Below are positions 20,974-28,489 of a stretch of 35,495 nt of DNA, one piece after another. The notes beneath the pieces were generated by a model. The model did not search any database. It saw nothing but the letters and a program-made list of their open reading frames with translations, and was not told the DNA's origin. Numbering within the stretch: the first letter of the stretch is position 1; each line of letters begins with the position of its first letter. The translations under genes were made by a program, and so were the position numbers. Origin of the DNA: Bacillota bacterium (GTDB taxonomy: Bacteria; Bacillota; Clostridia; Oscillospirales; Ethanoligenentaceae); assembly GCA_023391535.1 (NCBI GenBank), contig JAEWAU010000122.1, positions 1 to 35,495 on the forward strand, in the 5' to 3' direction.

Positions 20974-22140
20974 ATGAAAGTGATGATGGTTCCGTCCTGG
21001 TACGAGACGGAAGATAAACCGGGCAAGGGGACGTTTTTCAAGGAACAGGCGATGCTGCTGCAGGAAAGCGGGCTGACCATCGCCGTAGCGTATCCCGACC
21101 TGCGCCCCCGCCTCGGCGGGATGCGCAAGGGCGTGTTCCGCGATTACGGCGCCAAGGTGCCCACGTATTACTGCCGGCAAAGCGGGCTCACCGCGTTCAC
21201 CGAGCAGAGCAAAAGCGCGCGGCGCGGCCGGATGCTTGAGGAACTGTATGAGCGGGTCTGCCGCGATATGGGCAAGCCCGACCTGGTGCATCTGCTCTCG
21301 TGCCGCCTTGGGCCGGAATCGGCGGCTTTGTGTGCGCGGCACGGCCTGCCTCTGGTTTACACCGAGCACACCGGCGGGCTGCTGCGCAGCCCGGGGGAAG
21401 GCGCGGCGGATTCGGTTCTGAAGCGCTGCTTCCGGAAAACGCTGCAGGAGTGCGACCTCCCCATCGCGGTGAGCGAGGATTTGCGCGCGCAGATGGTGAC
21501 CGCGCGGCCCGATACGCTCCTGATTCCGGACCCCGTGGATTCGGGGCACTTCCGCATTATGCCCGGCGTGGTGCCGGAGGGGCCGTTCGTGTTCGCGGCC
21601 TCGGGCAGCCTGCTTCCCGATAAGGGGTTTGAAATCCTGCTGCGGGGGTTTGCCTCCGCGCTGCCCCACATGCAGGGCGCGCAGCTCCGTATTGCGGGAA
21701 CGGGGCCGCAGGAACGGGAACTGGAAGCGCTGATCGGCGAGCTGCGGCTTTCGGAAAGCGTCCGCCTCACCGGGCCGCTGCCGCGCGCGCTTTCGCCCGG
21801 CTTTTACAACGGGTGCGACTGTTTCGTCTGCGCGAGCTTTTCGGAGCCGTTCGGGATGCACATTGTAGAAGCCCTGGCGTGCGGCAGGCCCGTGATTTCC
21901 ACGCGCTGCGGCGGGCCGGAGGAGATTGTAAATGCCCGCAACGGCCTGCTCATCAACGCCGGGGACGTGCTGGCCATGGAGCGCGCGCTCATCTATATGT
22001 ACCGCCGGGCCAAGAGCTTCAACCCGTTCACGCTGCGGGAGGACTGCATCCGCCGCTTCGGCAAAAGCTTTGTCTGCCAGCGGCTCGTGCAGGCGTACGG
22101 CTATCTGCTCAACCAAAGAACGCTCGCCGGGCGCACCTGA
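20974..22140 (+). CDS. Glycosyltransferase family 4 protein
   Basis: A 388-residue GT-B retaining glycosyltransferase. N-terminal acceptor domain begins VMMVPSWYETEDKPGKGTFF, typical of GT4 enzymes of the WavL/YteA-like sort; the C-terminal donor domain starts at about residue 205 (FAASGSLLPDKGFEILLRGF) and contains the GT4 signature EPFGMHIVEALACGRPVIST followed by CGGPEEIV, which bind the nucleotide-sugar. No signal peptide or membrane helix, so it should act at the cytoplasmic side on a lipid- or wall-linked acceptor. AAGGA lies before the ATG. It is a lone gene without polysaccharide neighbours; donor and acceptor cannot be predicted. Confidence 0.88.
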   Translation: MKVMMVPSWYETEDKPGKGTFFKEQAMLLQESGLTIAVAYPDLRPRLGGMRKGVFRDYGAKVPTYYCRQSGLTAFTEQSKSARRGRMLEELYERVCRDMGKPDLVHLLSCRLGPESAALCARHGLPLVYTEHTGGLLRSPGEGAADSVLKRCFRKTLQECDLPIAVSEDLRAQMVTARPDTLLIPDPVDSGHFRIMPGVVPEGPFVFAASGSLLPDKGFEILLRGFASALPHMQGAQLRIAGTGPQERELEALIGELRLSESVRLTGPLPRALSPGFYNGCDCFVCASFSEPFGMHIVEALACGRPVISTRCGGPEEIVNARNGLLINAGDVLAMERALIYMYRRAKSFNPFTLREDCIRRFGKSFVCQRLVQAYGYLLNQRTLAGRT

Positions 22141-22175
22141 CGCGCAAACCGGTTTTCCAATGCAAGAAAAGAGCG

Positions 22176-22203
22176 GATTTCTCCGCACAGTGAGCGGAGA
22201 ATC
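22176..22203. terminator. Hairpin between convergent genes
   Basis: GATTTCTCCGC and GCGGAGAATC pair (one bulge) around ACAGTGA. A T-rich TCTTTTCTTG follows on the minus strand, so it mainly serves the DUF4364 gene. The arms share the TCTCCG/CGGAGA core of the dispersed palindromes. Confidence 0.55.
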
Positions 22204-22206
22204 GGC

Positions 22207-22836
22207 TTATTCGCCCTGCTCGCCGCCGGAAGGCGCGTTTTTCGTATCCGCGCCGCGCACAAGATCCGCCGCCGCGCGCACGTCACCCGTGAGCAGCGCC
22301 AGAACGCCGCGGTAAACGGTTTGCGGGTCGCTCTGAAACCGCTTTTTCACCGCTTCGGCCTGGTCGCGCTCGGGCACGTAGACGCTCACGCGCAAAAGCG
22401 GGTCGCCCATATCGAGGACGCTGCAGGTGACGGTGCAGCCGCCCTTGCCGTTTTCCTCGATCTCCACGCGGTTCTCGCTTTCGCGCTTGATGCGCGCGAG
22501 CAGCTGCACGGCGGCCGCCATTGCCTTTTCCCGCACCGAGAGCGGCAGGCGCCGCTCGAACAGGGCGGCCGTTTCCCGCCCCAGGCGCGTGGTTTTGTAG
22601 TAGTCCTCGCCGTCCTGCTTCACCAGGTCCACATGGCCGGAAACCAAAAGGTCGCGCAGCGCGCCGGCAAAGCCGAAATAATTGCAAAGGCTGTCCTGCT
22701 GCAGAATTTCGTTGAGGTTTTCGAACGAAAGCGGCTTTTGCACCGATTTGAGCAGGTAGCAGAGCAGAATTTTGATGTCGTCGGCGTTCACCAGCCCGCC
22801 GGGCGCCACGCCTTCCACAAAACGGTCGGCTGCCAT
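22207..22836 (-). CDS. DUF4364 family protein, winged-helix regulator-like
   Basis: A 209-residue protein matching the DUF4364 family common in Clostridia. The N-terminal part (NADDIKILLCYLLKSVQKPL through FGFAGALRDLLVSGHVDLV) reads as a winged helix; the C-terminal half is an alpha/beta domain with VSVYVPERDQAEAVKKRF. The C-terminus is acidic and polar. A transcription-factor role is inferred from fold, not shown. Start ATG 22836 is eight bases after GAGGGGG; the frame opens earlier at 22884 without a ribosome site. Confidence 0.83.
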   Translation of the reverse strand: MAADRFVEGVAPGGLVNADDIKILLCYLLKSVQKPLSFENLNEILQQDSLCNYFGFAGALRDLLVSGHVDLVKQDGEDYYKTTRLGRETAALFERRLPLSVREKAMAAAVQLLARIKRESENRVEIEENGKGGCTVTCSVLDMGDPLLRVSVYVPERDQAEAVKKRFQSDPQTVYRGVLALLTGDVRAAADLVRGADTKNAPSGGEQGE

Positions 22837-22895
22837 AGGATATTCCCCCTCTGCCGGCGCGGCCGGAGCCGGCCGCGCACACAAATTCCATTCTT

Positions 22896-22924
22896 ATCAT
22901 AGCACAGATGCCCGGCCGATACAA
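22896..22924 (-). promoter_or_regulatory. SigA-type promoter for the DUF4364 gene
   Basis: On the minus strand TTGTAT (22924-22919), 17-bp spacer, TATGAT (22901-22896). Confidence 0.62.
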
Positions 22925-22984
22925 CGCAAAAATGGAATTGATTGACAATCTGTGACGCGGAAAACGCCGGAACGGCGGCCCGGC

Positions 22985-23013
22985 TGGACACGATGCCGCC
23001 CATATGGTACAAT
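22985..23013 (+). promoter_or_regulatory. SigA-type promoter for the small membrane protein and DUF3842
   Basis: TGGACA (22985-22990), 17-bp spacer, TACAAT (23008-23013), about 70 bp before the start at 23086. Confidence 0.58.
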
Positions 23014-23085
23014 AAAGCAAAAGGTTCCGGGCGCACGGAACCGGGCATGACGCACCGCGCGAAACGCGGCGAAGGAGGCTTTCCG

Positions 23086-23241
23086 ATGAAAAAGAGCACG
23101 GCAATCCTCATTGCAGCCATCGCGCTGCTGAGCGGCGTAATCGGCGGTTTTCTGCTGTCGCCCATCAAAGGCGGCTTCAGCGGCTGCTGCAGCAGCTACC
23201 GGTACGGAGAAAATCCGGAGCATTCCGGGAAAGAACCCTGA
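23086..23241 (+). CDS. Small single-span membrane protein
   Basis: 51 residues: a short basic start (MKKS), one hydrophobic helix (about 5-26, ILIAAIALLSGVIGGFLLSP), and a polar tail with a CC pair in GGFSGCCSSYRYGE. A near-perfect GAAGGAGG lies seven bases before the ATG, which makes it a credible gene despite its size. No family was recognised. It could be membrane-inserted or a non-cleaved anchor. It sits 45 bp before the DUF3842 gene and probably shares its transcript. Confidence 0.66.
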   Translation: MKKSTAILIAAIALLSGVIGGFLLSPIKGGFSGCCSSYRYGENPEHSGKEP

Positions 23242-23286
23242 TTCCCGCCTGCGGGATTCGTTAAAACGGAAGAAGAGGGGACTTTT

Positions 23287-23754
23287 ATGCGCGTCGCGGT
23301 TGTGGACGGGCAGGGCGGCGGCATCGGCAAAGCGCTGGTGGAGCGCCTGCGCGCGGAGCTTGGGGCGGAGCAGGATATTCTGGCGCTGGGCACGAACCCG
23401 CTTGCCACGTCGCTCATGCTTCGCGCGGGAGCGAGCGAGGGCGCCTCGGGTGAAAACGCCATCGTGGTGAACGCGCCCCGGATGGACGTCATCGTGGGCA
23501 CCATCGGAATTATCGCGGCCGATTCCATGCTGGGAGAAGTGACCCCCGCCATGGCGCGCGCGGTGGCGGCAAGCCCCGCGCGCAAAATCCTCGTGCCGCT
23601 TAACCGCTGCGGCATCGAGGTGGTGGGCGTCGGCTCGGAGCCGCTTCCGCAGGCCGTGGCGGCGGCCGCGCGGCGCGTGAAGGCGCTGGCGGACGGGGAG
23701 CGAAAAGCGCGGGGGGATGCTTTTCCTTTACACCAATGCGAAAGTCGGGTATAA
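23287..23754 (+). CDS. DUF3842 family protein
   Basis: 155 residues, beginning VAVVDGQGGGIGKALVERL, a glycine-rich nucleotide-binding-like loop, followed by ALGTNPLATSLMLRAGAS, VGTIGIIAADSMLGEVTPAM and ILVPLNRCGIEVVGV, all typical of DUF3842, a conserved Clostridia family of unknown function (possibly NAD(P)- or nucleotide-binding by its loop). Ribosome site GAGGGG before the ATG. The prfB promoter overlaps its last 28 bases. The C-terminal residues after about 143 (GDAFPLHQCESRV) therefore double as promoter DNA. Confidence 0.85.
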   Translation: MRVAVVDGQGGGIGKALVERLRAELGAEQDILALGTNPLATSLMLRAGASEGASGENAIVVNAPRMDVIVGTIGIIAADSMLGEVTPAMARAVAASPARKILVPLNRCGIEVVGVGSEPLPQAVAAAARRVKALADGERKARGDAFPLHQCESRV

Positions 23755-23755
23755 T
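23727..23755 (+). promoter_or_regulatory. SigA-type promoter for prfB
   Basis: TTTACA (23727-23732), 17-bp spacer, TATAAT (23750-23755), embedded in the 3' end of the DUF3842 gene. Transcription would begin near 23762, about 125 nt before the prfB start. Confidence 0.78.
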
Positions 23756-23801
23756 ATTATTTTAACATCGGCTGAATGGCAGCCTGAAATTTTACGTAAG
23801 C

Positions 23802-23824
23802 GGCGCCCGGAGCGGCGCCTTTTT
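23802..23824 (+). terminator. Terminator or attenuator in the prfB leader
   Basis: GGCGCC (23802-23807) and GGCGCC (23814-23819) form a 6-bp GC stem followed by TTTTT. It lies downstream of the prfB promoter and upstream of its start codon, so it may attenuate prfB as well as end the DUF3842 transcript. Confidence 0.62.
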
Positions 23825-23833
23825 CGAGTGTTC

Positions 23834-23866
23834 CGGCCGGTGCGCCCCGCAAAAGGCGCACGGCCG
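23834..23866 (+). other. Second leader hairpin before the prfB ribosome site
   Basis: CGGCCGGTGCGCC (23834-23846) pairs with GGCGCACGGCCG (23855-23866) with one bulged G, giving a 12-bp stem. It ends five bases before the GGAAGG ribosome site. Role unknown. Confidence 0.58.
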
Positions 23867-23886
23867 TTGCCGGAAGGATGGTTTGC

Positions 23887-25011
23887 TTGCTGGTTTATGA
23901 AGAACAGCGCCTGAAGCTCGAGGGTATGCGCCCCGAGCTGAACGACCTGGGCGAGTCTCTCGGCCTGGAGGCGGCGCGCCGGGAGGTATCCGAGCTGCAC
24001 GAAAAGGCCGCGCAGCCGGATTTCTGGAACGGGGATATGGAAGAATCGCAGAAGGTGCTGCGGCACACGCGTCATTTGGAGGATAAGATCTCCGGTTACG
24101 AGGCGCTGCAGAAATCGTTCGACGATACACTCACCCTCATCCAGATGGCCGACGAGGACGGCGACGATTCGATGGCCGCGGAAACCGCCGAGGCGGTGGG
24201 GCAGATTGCCGAAAAGATGGAAGCCATGCGCCTGACGACGCTGCTCAAGGGCGAATACGACGCCAAAAACGCTATCATGACGTTCCACGCGGGCGCGGGC
24301 GGCACCGAGGCGCAGGACTGGGCCTCCATGCTCTACCGCATGTATATGCACTGGGCCGAGAACCACGGGTTCAAGGTGAACCTCATGGATTACCTCGACG
24401 GCGAGGAGGCGGGCCTGAAAAGCGCCACCATCGTGGTGGAGGGAGAAAACGCCTTCGGCTTTCTCAAATCGGAGGCCGGCGTGCACCGCCTTGTGCGCAT
24501 TTCGCCGTTCGACGCCTCGGGGCGCCGCCACACCTCGTTCGCCTCGGTGGAGGTGACGCCTGAAATCGACGCCGACGTCCATGTGGACATCGACCCGAAG
24601 GACCTGCGCGTGGATACCTACCATTCGAGCGGGGCCGGCGGGCAGAACGTCAACAAAACCTCGTCCGCCGTGCGCGTCACGCATCTGCCCACGGGCATCG
24701 TGGTGGCGTGCCAGACGGAGCGCAGCCAGCTCCAGAATAAGGAGACGGCCATGCGCATGCTCGCCTCCAAGCTCGTGGAGATCAAGGAGCGCGAGCATTA
24801 CGACAAGATCGCGGATATCAAGGGGGACCAGAAGGAGATCGCCTGGGGCAGCCAGATCCGCTCCTACGTGTTCATGCCCTACACCCTCGCCAAGGACCAC
24901 CGCACCGGCTTTGAAAACGGCAATATCGACGCCGTGATGGACGGCGACCTCGACGGGTTCATCAACGCGTACCTCAAGGCCGCGAGCCTGGGGCAGCTCG
25001 AAGTGAAATAA
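23887..25011 (+). CDS. prfB: Peptide chain release factor 2 (RF2)
   Basis: A 374-residue class I release factor that recognises UGA and UAA stop codons. The stop-codon recognition tripeptide SPF is in VRISPFDASGRRHTSFASV, and the peptidyl-hydrolysis GGQ motif in SSGAGGQNVNK. The start is TTG 23887, eight bases after GGAAGGA, giving MLVYEEQRLKLE, which matches the usual N-terminus in related Clostridia; ATG 23878 is too close to the ribosome site. The whole protein is in one frame: the programmed +1 frameshift that autoregulates prfB in many bacteria is absent here. A terminator follows directly. Confidence 0.94.
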   Translation: MLVYEEQRLKLEGMRPELNDLGESLGLEAARREVSELHEKAAQPDFWNGDMEESQKVLRHTRHLEDKISGYEALQKSFDDTLTLIQMADEDGDDSMAAETAEAVGQIAEKMEAMRLTTLLKGEYDAKNAIMTFHAGAGGTEAQDWASMLYRMYMHWAENHGFKVNLMDYLDGEEAGLKSATIVVEGENAFGFLKSEAGVHRLVRISPFDASGRRHTSFASVEVTPEIDADVHVDIDPKDLRVDTYHSSGAGGQNVNKTSSAVRVTHLPTGIVVACQTERSQLQNKETAMRMLASKLVEIKEREHYDKIADIKGDQKEIAWGSQIRSYVFMPYTLAKDHRTGFENGNIDAVMDGDLDGFINAYLKAASLGQLEVK

Positions 25012-25017
25012 TGCTGC

Positions 25018-25056
25018 GGGGCGCGCGGAAGGGATGCCTTCCCCGCGCCCCGTTTT
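25018..25056 (+). terminator. Terminator of prfB
   Basis: GGGGCGCG-CGGAAGG and CCTTCC-CCGCGCCCC form a long stem around GATG, followed by GTTTTGG, immediately after the stop codon. Confidence 0.82.
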
Positions 25057-25134
25057 GGCCCGGCGCGTTTTTTGCGGGCGGCATGAACCGCCGCGCGCGC
25101 CCATAGAAATAGTTGCGGGAAAGGGGGAATCCGT

Positions 25135-25863
25135 ATGAAACGCTGCGCGGCCTTTTTTGATATCGACGGCACCATTTCGCGGGAAGGGCTCATCAGCGAG
25201 ATGTTCAAAAAGATGATCAAGTACGAGCTGATCAGCGACAAAAAATGGGTGAGCGAAGTGGAGCCCGATTTCATCCGATGGGATAAGCGCGAGGGCGGGT
25301 ACGACGCGTACCTGCAGAAAATGGTGGATATTTATTCGGAAACCGTGAAGGGCACCGATTCTTTCCATATCGCGTATATCGCGCGGAAGGTCATCGAACA
25401 GAAAGGGGACCGGGTTTACACCTATTCGCGCGACCGCATCAAGTGGCACAAGGAGCAGGGGCATGTCGTCATCGCCATCTCCGGCTCCCCCGTGGAGCTG
25501 GTGCGCGAAATGTCGGCGAAATACGGGATGGACGATTACCGCGGAACGGTTTACGAGATCGGGGAAAACGGCGCCTATAACGGCCGGATTATCCCCATGT
25601 GGGATTCGCAAAGCAAATGCCGGGCCGTTTCGGAGATGGCGGAAAAATACGACCTCGATCTTTCGCAAAGCTATGCCTATGGGGATACCAACGGCGATTT
25701 CCTCATGCTGGGGCTTACGGGGCATCCGTTCGCAATAAACCCCACCCGGGAACTGCTCGAGCGCGTACGGGAGGATAACGCGCTGGGGCGGAAAATCGCG
25801 ATCATCGTGGAGCGCAAGGACGTCACCTACCGGCTGGATATGCGTACGCTCGACCTGATCTGA
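25135..25863 (+). CDS. HAD-IB family phosphatase (SerB-like)
   Basis: A 242-residue haloacid-dehalogenase phosphatase, subfamily IB. Motif I is FFDIDGTIS with the nucleophile Asp and general acid Asp; motif II ISGSPVELV; the conserved Lys is in SQSKCRAV; motif III is YGDTNGDFLML. A helical cap (about 20-100) sits between motifs I and II. Relatives include phosphoserine phosphatases and phosphatidylglycerophosphate-type hydrolases; the substrate is not predictable. Ribosome site GGGGGAA precedes the ATG. Monocistronic between two terminators. Confidence 0.85.
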   Translation: MKRCAAFFDIDGTISREGLISEMFKKMIKYELISDKKWVSEVEPDFIRWDKREGGYDAYLQKMVDIYSETVKGTDSFHIAYIARKVIEQKGDRVYTYSRDRIKWHKEQGHVVIAISGSPVELVREMSAKYGMDDYRGTVYEIGENGAYNGRIIPMWDSQSKCRAVSEMAEKYDLDLSQSYAYGDTNGDFLMLGLTGHPFAINPTRELLERVREDNALGRKIAIIVERKDVTYRLDMRTLDLI

Positions 25864-25945
25864 ACCGATTCTTTGGCCTGCGGCTAAAATCCGCGCCAGG
25901 CCGTCGGGAAAGTTTTATCGCGGATTTTATCCGCCGGAATCCCAA
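25861..25945. repeat. Region sharing words with the palindromic repeat family
   Basis: Contains TAAAATCCGCGCC (reverse complement of a 13-mer in copy 3) and, further on, CGCGGATTTTATCCG (15-mer identical to copy 3), so the two form an inverted pair. ACCGATTCT near 25863 recalls the outer arm. Probably a rearranged or decayed family member. Confidence 0.5.
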
Positions 25946-25966
25946 CGGTAATCTTTGAATAAAAAC

Positions 25967-26020
25967 GCGAGAAATCCGCTTCAAAGCCAAAAACGCACGG
26001 CTTTGAAGCGGATTTCTCGC
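25967..26020 (-). terminator. Terminator of ilvE: 22-bp perfect hairpin
   Basis: Arms 25967-25988 and 25999-26020 are exact inverted copies (22 bp) around a 10-nt loop. On the minus strand the tail reads GTTTTTATTC, so it ends the ilvE transcript; it also separates the convergent HAD gene. Confidence 0.88.
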
Positions 26021-26034
26021 AAATATACCGGGGA

Positions 26035-27060
26035 TTAGTCGATGACCTGAATCCAGCCCTTGGGGCCTTCCATGCGGCCCATCTGAATGCCCGTGAGCGT
26101 ATCGTAAAGCTTTTTGGTAACGGGGCCCATGCCGTTTTGGCTGTTTTGGAACACGATCTCCTTGCCGTGATCCACGATCTTGCCAACCGGCGAGATGACG
26201 GCCGCGGTGCCGCACAGGCCGCACTCCGCGAAATCCTTCACCTCGGCGAACGGAATTTCGCGCTCCTCCACGGTGTAACCCAGGTAATCCTTCGCGATGG
26301 AGAGCAGCGAACGCCGCGTGATGGAGGGCAGGATGCTGTCGGATTTCGGGGTGACGACCTTGTTGTCCTTCGTTACAAACAGGAAGTTCGCGCCGCCGGT
26401 CTCCTCCACCTTGGTGCGGGTGGCCGCGTCGAGGTACAGGTTCTCGTCGTAGCCGCTCTTATGGGCGGAAACGATGGCGTGCAGGCTCATGGCGTAGTTG
26501 AGGCCCGCCTTGATGTTGCCGGTGCCGTTCGGAGCCGCGCGGTCGTAATCGCTGACGCACAGGGTCAGCGAGCGGACGCCGCCCTTGAAATACGGGCCCA
26601 CCGGCGTGGTGAGGATGCGGAACTGGTATTCGGAGGACGGCGCCACGCCGATCACCGGCCCGCAGCCGAACATATACGGCCGCACGTAGAGCGTGGCGCC
26701 CGAGCCGTAGGGCGGGACGTACGCTTCGTTTGCCCGGATGGTTTGGATAACGGCCTCTACAAAACGCTCTTTGGGGAATACCGGCATTTCCAGCCGCCGG
26801 GCGCTGTTCTCCATGCGCTCGGCGTTTTTATCCGGGCGGAACGCCACGATACGGCCGTCCTGCGTCGTATACGCCTTGAGCCCTTCAAAGCAGGACTGCG
26901 AATACTGGAGGACGCAGGCGCATTCGCTCATGGTCACCTGGTCGTCTTCCGTGAGGGCGCCTTCATCCCACGCGCCGTTTTTGTAGTTCGCCACAAAGCG
27001 CTTGTCGGTTTTGCGGTAGCTGAAGTCGAGGTTCGCCCAATCCAAATTCTTTTTCTCCAT
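26035..27060 (-). CDS. ilvE: Branched-chain amino acid aminotransferase
   Basis: A 341-residue fold-type IV PLP enzyme interconverting leucine, isoleucine and valine with their 2-oxo acids, using glutamate/2-oxoglutarate. The PLP lysine is in GNIKAGLNYAMSL; other signatures are FEGLKAYTTQDGRI, RPYMFGCGPVIGV, GYDENLYLDA and VEETGGANFLFV. Length and motifs fit the BCAT class II group. ATG 27060 is used, ten bases after AAAGGA; the upstream frame to 27117 belongs to the leader. Expression is controlled by the T-box just upstream, whose specifier reads as a valine codon, and it ends at a 22-bp-stem terminator. Confidence 0.93.
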   Translation of the reverse strand: MEKKNLDWANLDFSYRKTDKRFVANYKNGAWDEGALTEDDQVTMSECACVLQYSQSCFEGLKAYTTQDGRIVAFRPDKNAERMENSARRLEMPVFPKERFVEAVIQTIRANEAYVPPYGSGATLYVRPYMFGCGPVIGVAPSSEYQFRILTTPVGPYFKGGVRSLTLCVSDYDRAAPNGTGNIKAGLNYAMSLHAIVSAHKSGYDENLYLDAATRTKVEETGGANFLFVTKDNKVVTPKSDSILPSITRRSLLSIAKDYLGYTVEEREIPFAEVKDFAECGLCGTAAVISPVGKIVDHGKEIVFQNSQNGMGPVTKKLYDTLTGIQMGRMEGPKGWIQVID

Positions 27061-27171
27061 GTGTATTCGTTCCTTTCTTTCCGTCGGTTCCGTCGGTTCC
27101 ATCGGCCCGCCGTTCACGGTGCGCCCGGGAAATGCGTTACTTCGTAAGTTCCGGAGCGCCGCGGGGCGGTA

Positions 27172-27445
27172 TCATAAAAATCGCCCCAAGCTGCCAAAGC
27201 AGCTTAGGGCGAATGAACATCCGTGTTACCACCTAAATTCAGAGAAGCTCTCTGCACTCAGCCGGCCTGCGGCGCAGGCCGAACCCGCTGTAACGGTCGG
27301 CGGTCCGGCAGGGCTTACTGGAACTAAACCGTTCGGCCCGGCAGCTCGGGAAGGACTTCTCCGCTTTTCTCACGAAGATTTTCACCGGCCATCTTCTCTC
27401 TGAGCATCGAAAAAACAGGTACTGTTTCCCTCATCGCTTTTGCTG
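27172..27445 (-). promoter_or_regulatory. T-box riboswitch upstream of ilvE (valine specifier likely)
   Basis: On the minus strand the T-box bulge reads AGGTGGTAACACGG (about 27235-27218), followed by a terminator CGCCCTAAGCTGC/GGCAGCTTGGGGCG with an ATTTTT tail (27211-27175). Stem I starts near GATGAGGGAAACAGTA and includes an AGAGAG-type bulge and GGTGAAAA loop. Aligned by its basal helix (GGGAA/TTCCC) to the well-studied glyQS leader, the specifier is GUC (27356-27354), a valine codon. Uncharged tRNA-Val would stabilise the antiterminator and turn on ilvE. The class is certain; the specifier is a hand alignment. Confidence 0.9.
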
Positions 27446-27478
27446 TTTATTCGGTTGTAGCGCGCTGAACTTGCATTT

Positions 27479-27507
27479 ATTTTAGCGCAAGCCGGCCGCG
27501 GTGTCAA
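27479..27507 (-). promoter_or_regulatory. SigA-type promoter for the T-box/ilvE transcript
   Basis: On the minus strand TTGACA (27507-27502), 17-bp spacer, TAAAAT (27484-27479). The -35 box lies in the first copy of a 59-bp tandem repeat. Confidence 0.82.
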
Positions 27508-27611
27508 TATATTCTTGCAAAAAGCCCGCTAGGCCGGCTTGCGCCGCGCAACGGCCGCGGTGTCAATATATTCTTGCAAAAAGCCCAATCGGCCGGCTTG
27601 CGCCGCGCAAC
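27494..27611. repeat. 59-bp tandem repeat, two full copies
   Basis: Unit 1 (27494-27552) and unit 2 (27553-27611) differ only at about four bases (GCTA against AATC). A third copy stops after GGCCG. Each unit carries a TTGACA -35 box on the minus strand, but only the first has a -10 box at the right distance. A recent duplication in the ilvE-motB gap. Confidence 0.85.
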
Positions 27612-27629
27612 GGCCGTTTGCGTTCGTAT

Positions 27630-28448
27630 CTATTTGCCGGATTTGGAAGAGGAGGATTCGAGATCGCCCGCCGCGGTGTTTTCAAACGCCTGAAGAAGAT
27701 CTTCGGCATGGTAGGACTGATCGGGCGGCGTTACGGCGCGGCGCAGGATGGTGATGACGACGCGGCGGTTCATCGCCTTGCCGGAGGAGGTGCTGTTGGA
27801 AGCCACGGGCCACCATTCGCCGTAGCCTACCGGCAGCGTCCTTTTCGGGTCCACGCCCGCTTTCTGGAACACTTCCGAAACGTTGTAGGCGCGAACAAGG
27901 CTCAGCTCGCGGTTATCCTGAAACTGGGAGGTGTGAATGGGGTCCGAATCGGTATGCCCTTCGATGAGCACCTGCCCGTAGGATATTTTAGTGAGCAAAG
28001 AACCGATATTGGAAAGCAGACTCGTCGCATCCGCGTTCAGATCGGCTTTGCCGGGCGAAAAAAGCACGTTGTCCTTGAGCGAAATGATGACCTCGTTCTG
28101 ATCCGCGGTGATGCCCACTTTGTCGATCAAACCGCGGGCTTTGAGCAGCCCGATGAGCTGGCTGTAAAAATCGCTGTAATCGCTGCTGTTGGAGGAGGCC
28201 AGGCCCGTTCCGGGGGAAGACGAGCCGGACGCCTGATTGCCCGCAGCGCCGTTGCCCGCAGAGACATGGGAGGAGTTTGAGCCGAATCCTTTGCCGATCG
28301 CCGACATCGCGGCGGCCGCTTTCACCACATCCTGCTTCGAGGTGGCGAACAGCACGATGAAAAGAATCAGAAGCAGATTCATCAGGTCCGAATAGGTCAG
28401 CAGGTAACGTTCGCTCCGGTCTTTTTCCGCTGGTTTATCCCCGCGCAT
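27630..28448 (-). CDS. motB: Flagellar motor stator protein MotB
   Basis: A 272-residue stator subunit with a short cytoplasmic N-terminus and one membrane helix, RYLLTYSDLMNLLLILFIVL, that holds the ion-binding Asp in YSD. A Gly/Ser-rich linker (about 55-90) leads to an OmpA-like peptidoglycan-binding domain (VLIEGHTDSDPIHTSQFQDN, RELSLVRAYNV, GYGEWWPVASNST, NRRVVITIL). It pairs with MotA to drive flagellar rotation. Ribosome site GGGAG seven bases before the ATG. It is the last gene of the flagellar block on this strand, 41 bp after motA. A polar Ser/Lys tail follows the OmpA domain. Confidence 0.94.
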   Translation of the reverse strand: MRGDKPAEKDRSERYLLTYSDLMNLLLILFIVLFATSKQDVVKAAAAMSAIGKGFGSNSSHVSAGNGAAGNQASGSSSPGTGLASSNSSDYSDFYSQLIGLLKARGLIDKVGITADQNEVIISLKDNVLFSPGKADLNADATSLLSNIGSLLTKISYGQVLIEGHTDSDPIHTSQFQDNRELSLVRAYNVSEVFQKAGVDPKRTLPVGYGEWWPVASNSTSSGKAMNRRVVITILRRAVTPPDQSYHAEDLLQAFENTAAGDLESSSSKSGK

Positions 28449-28489
28449 AACGGCGCTCCCTTCCTGGAATTCCGGTGGGATTCGGGCAA

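Noticed and set aside
27494..27611. CRISPR array
   Set aside because: Units are contiguous 59-mers with no variable spacers, so this is a plain tandem duplication.
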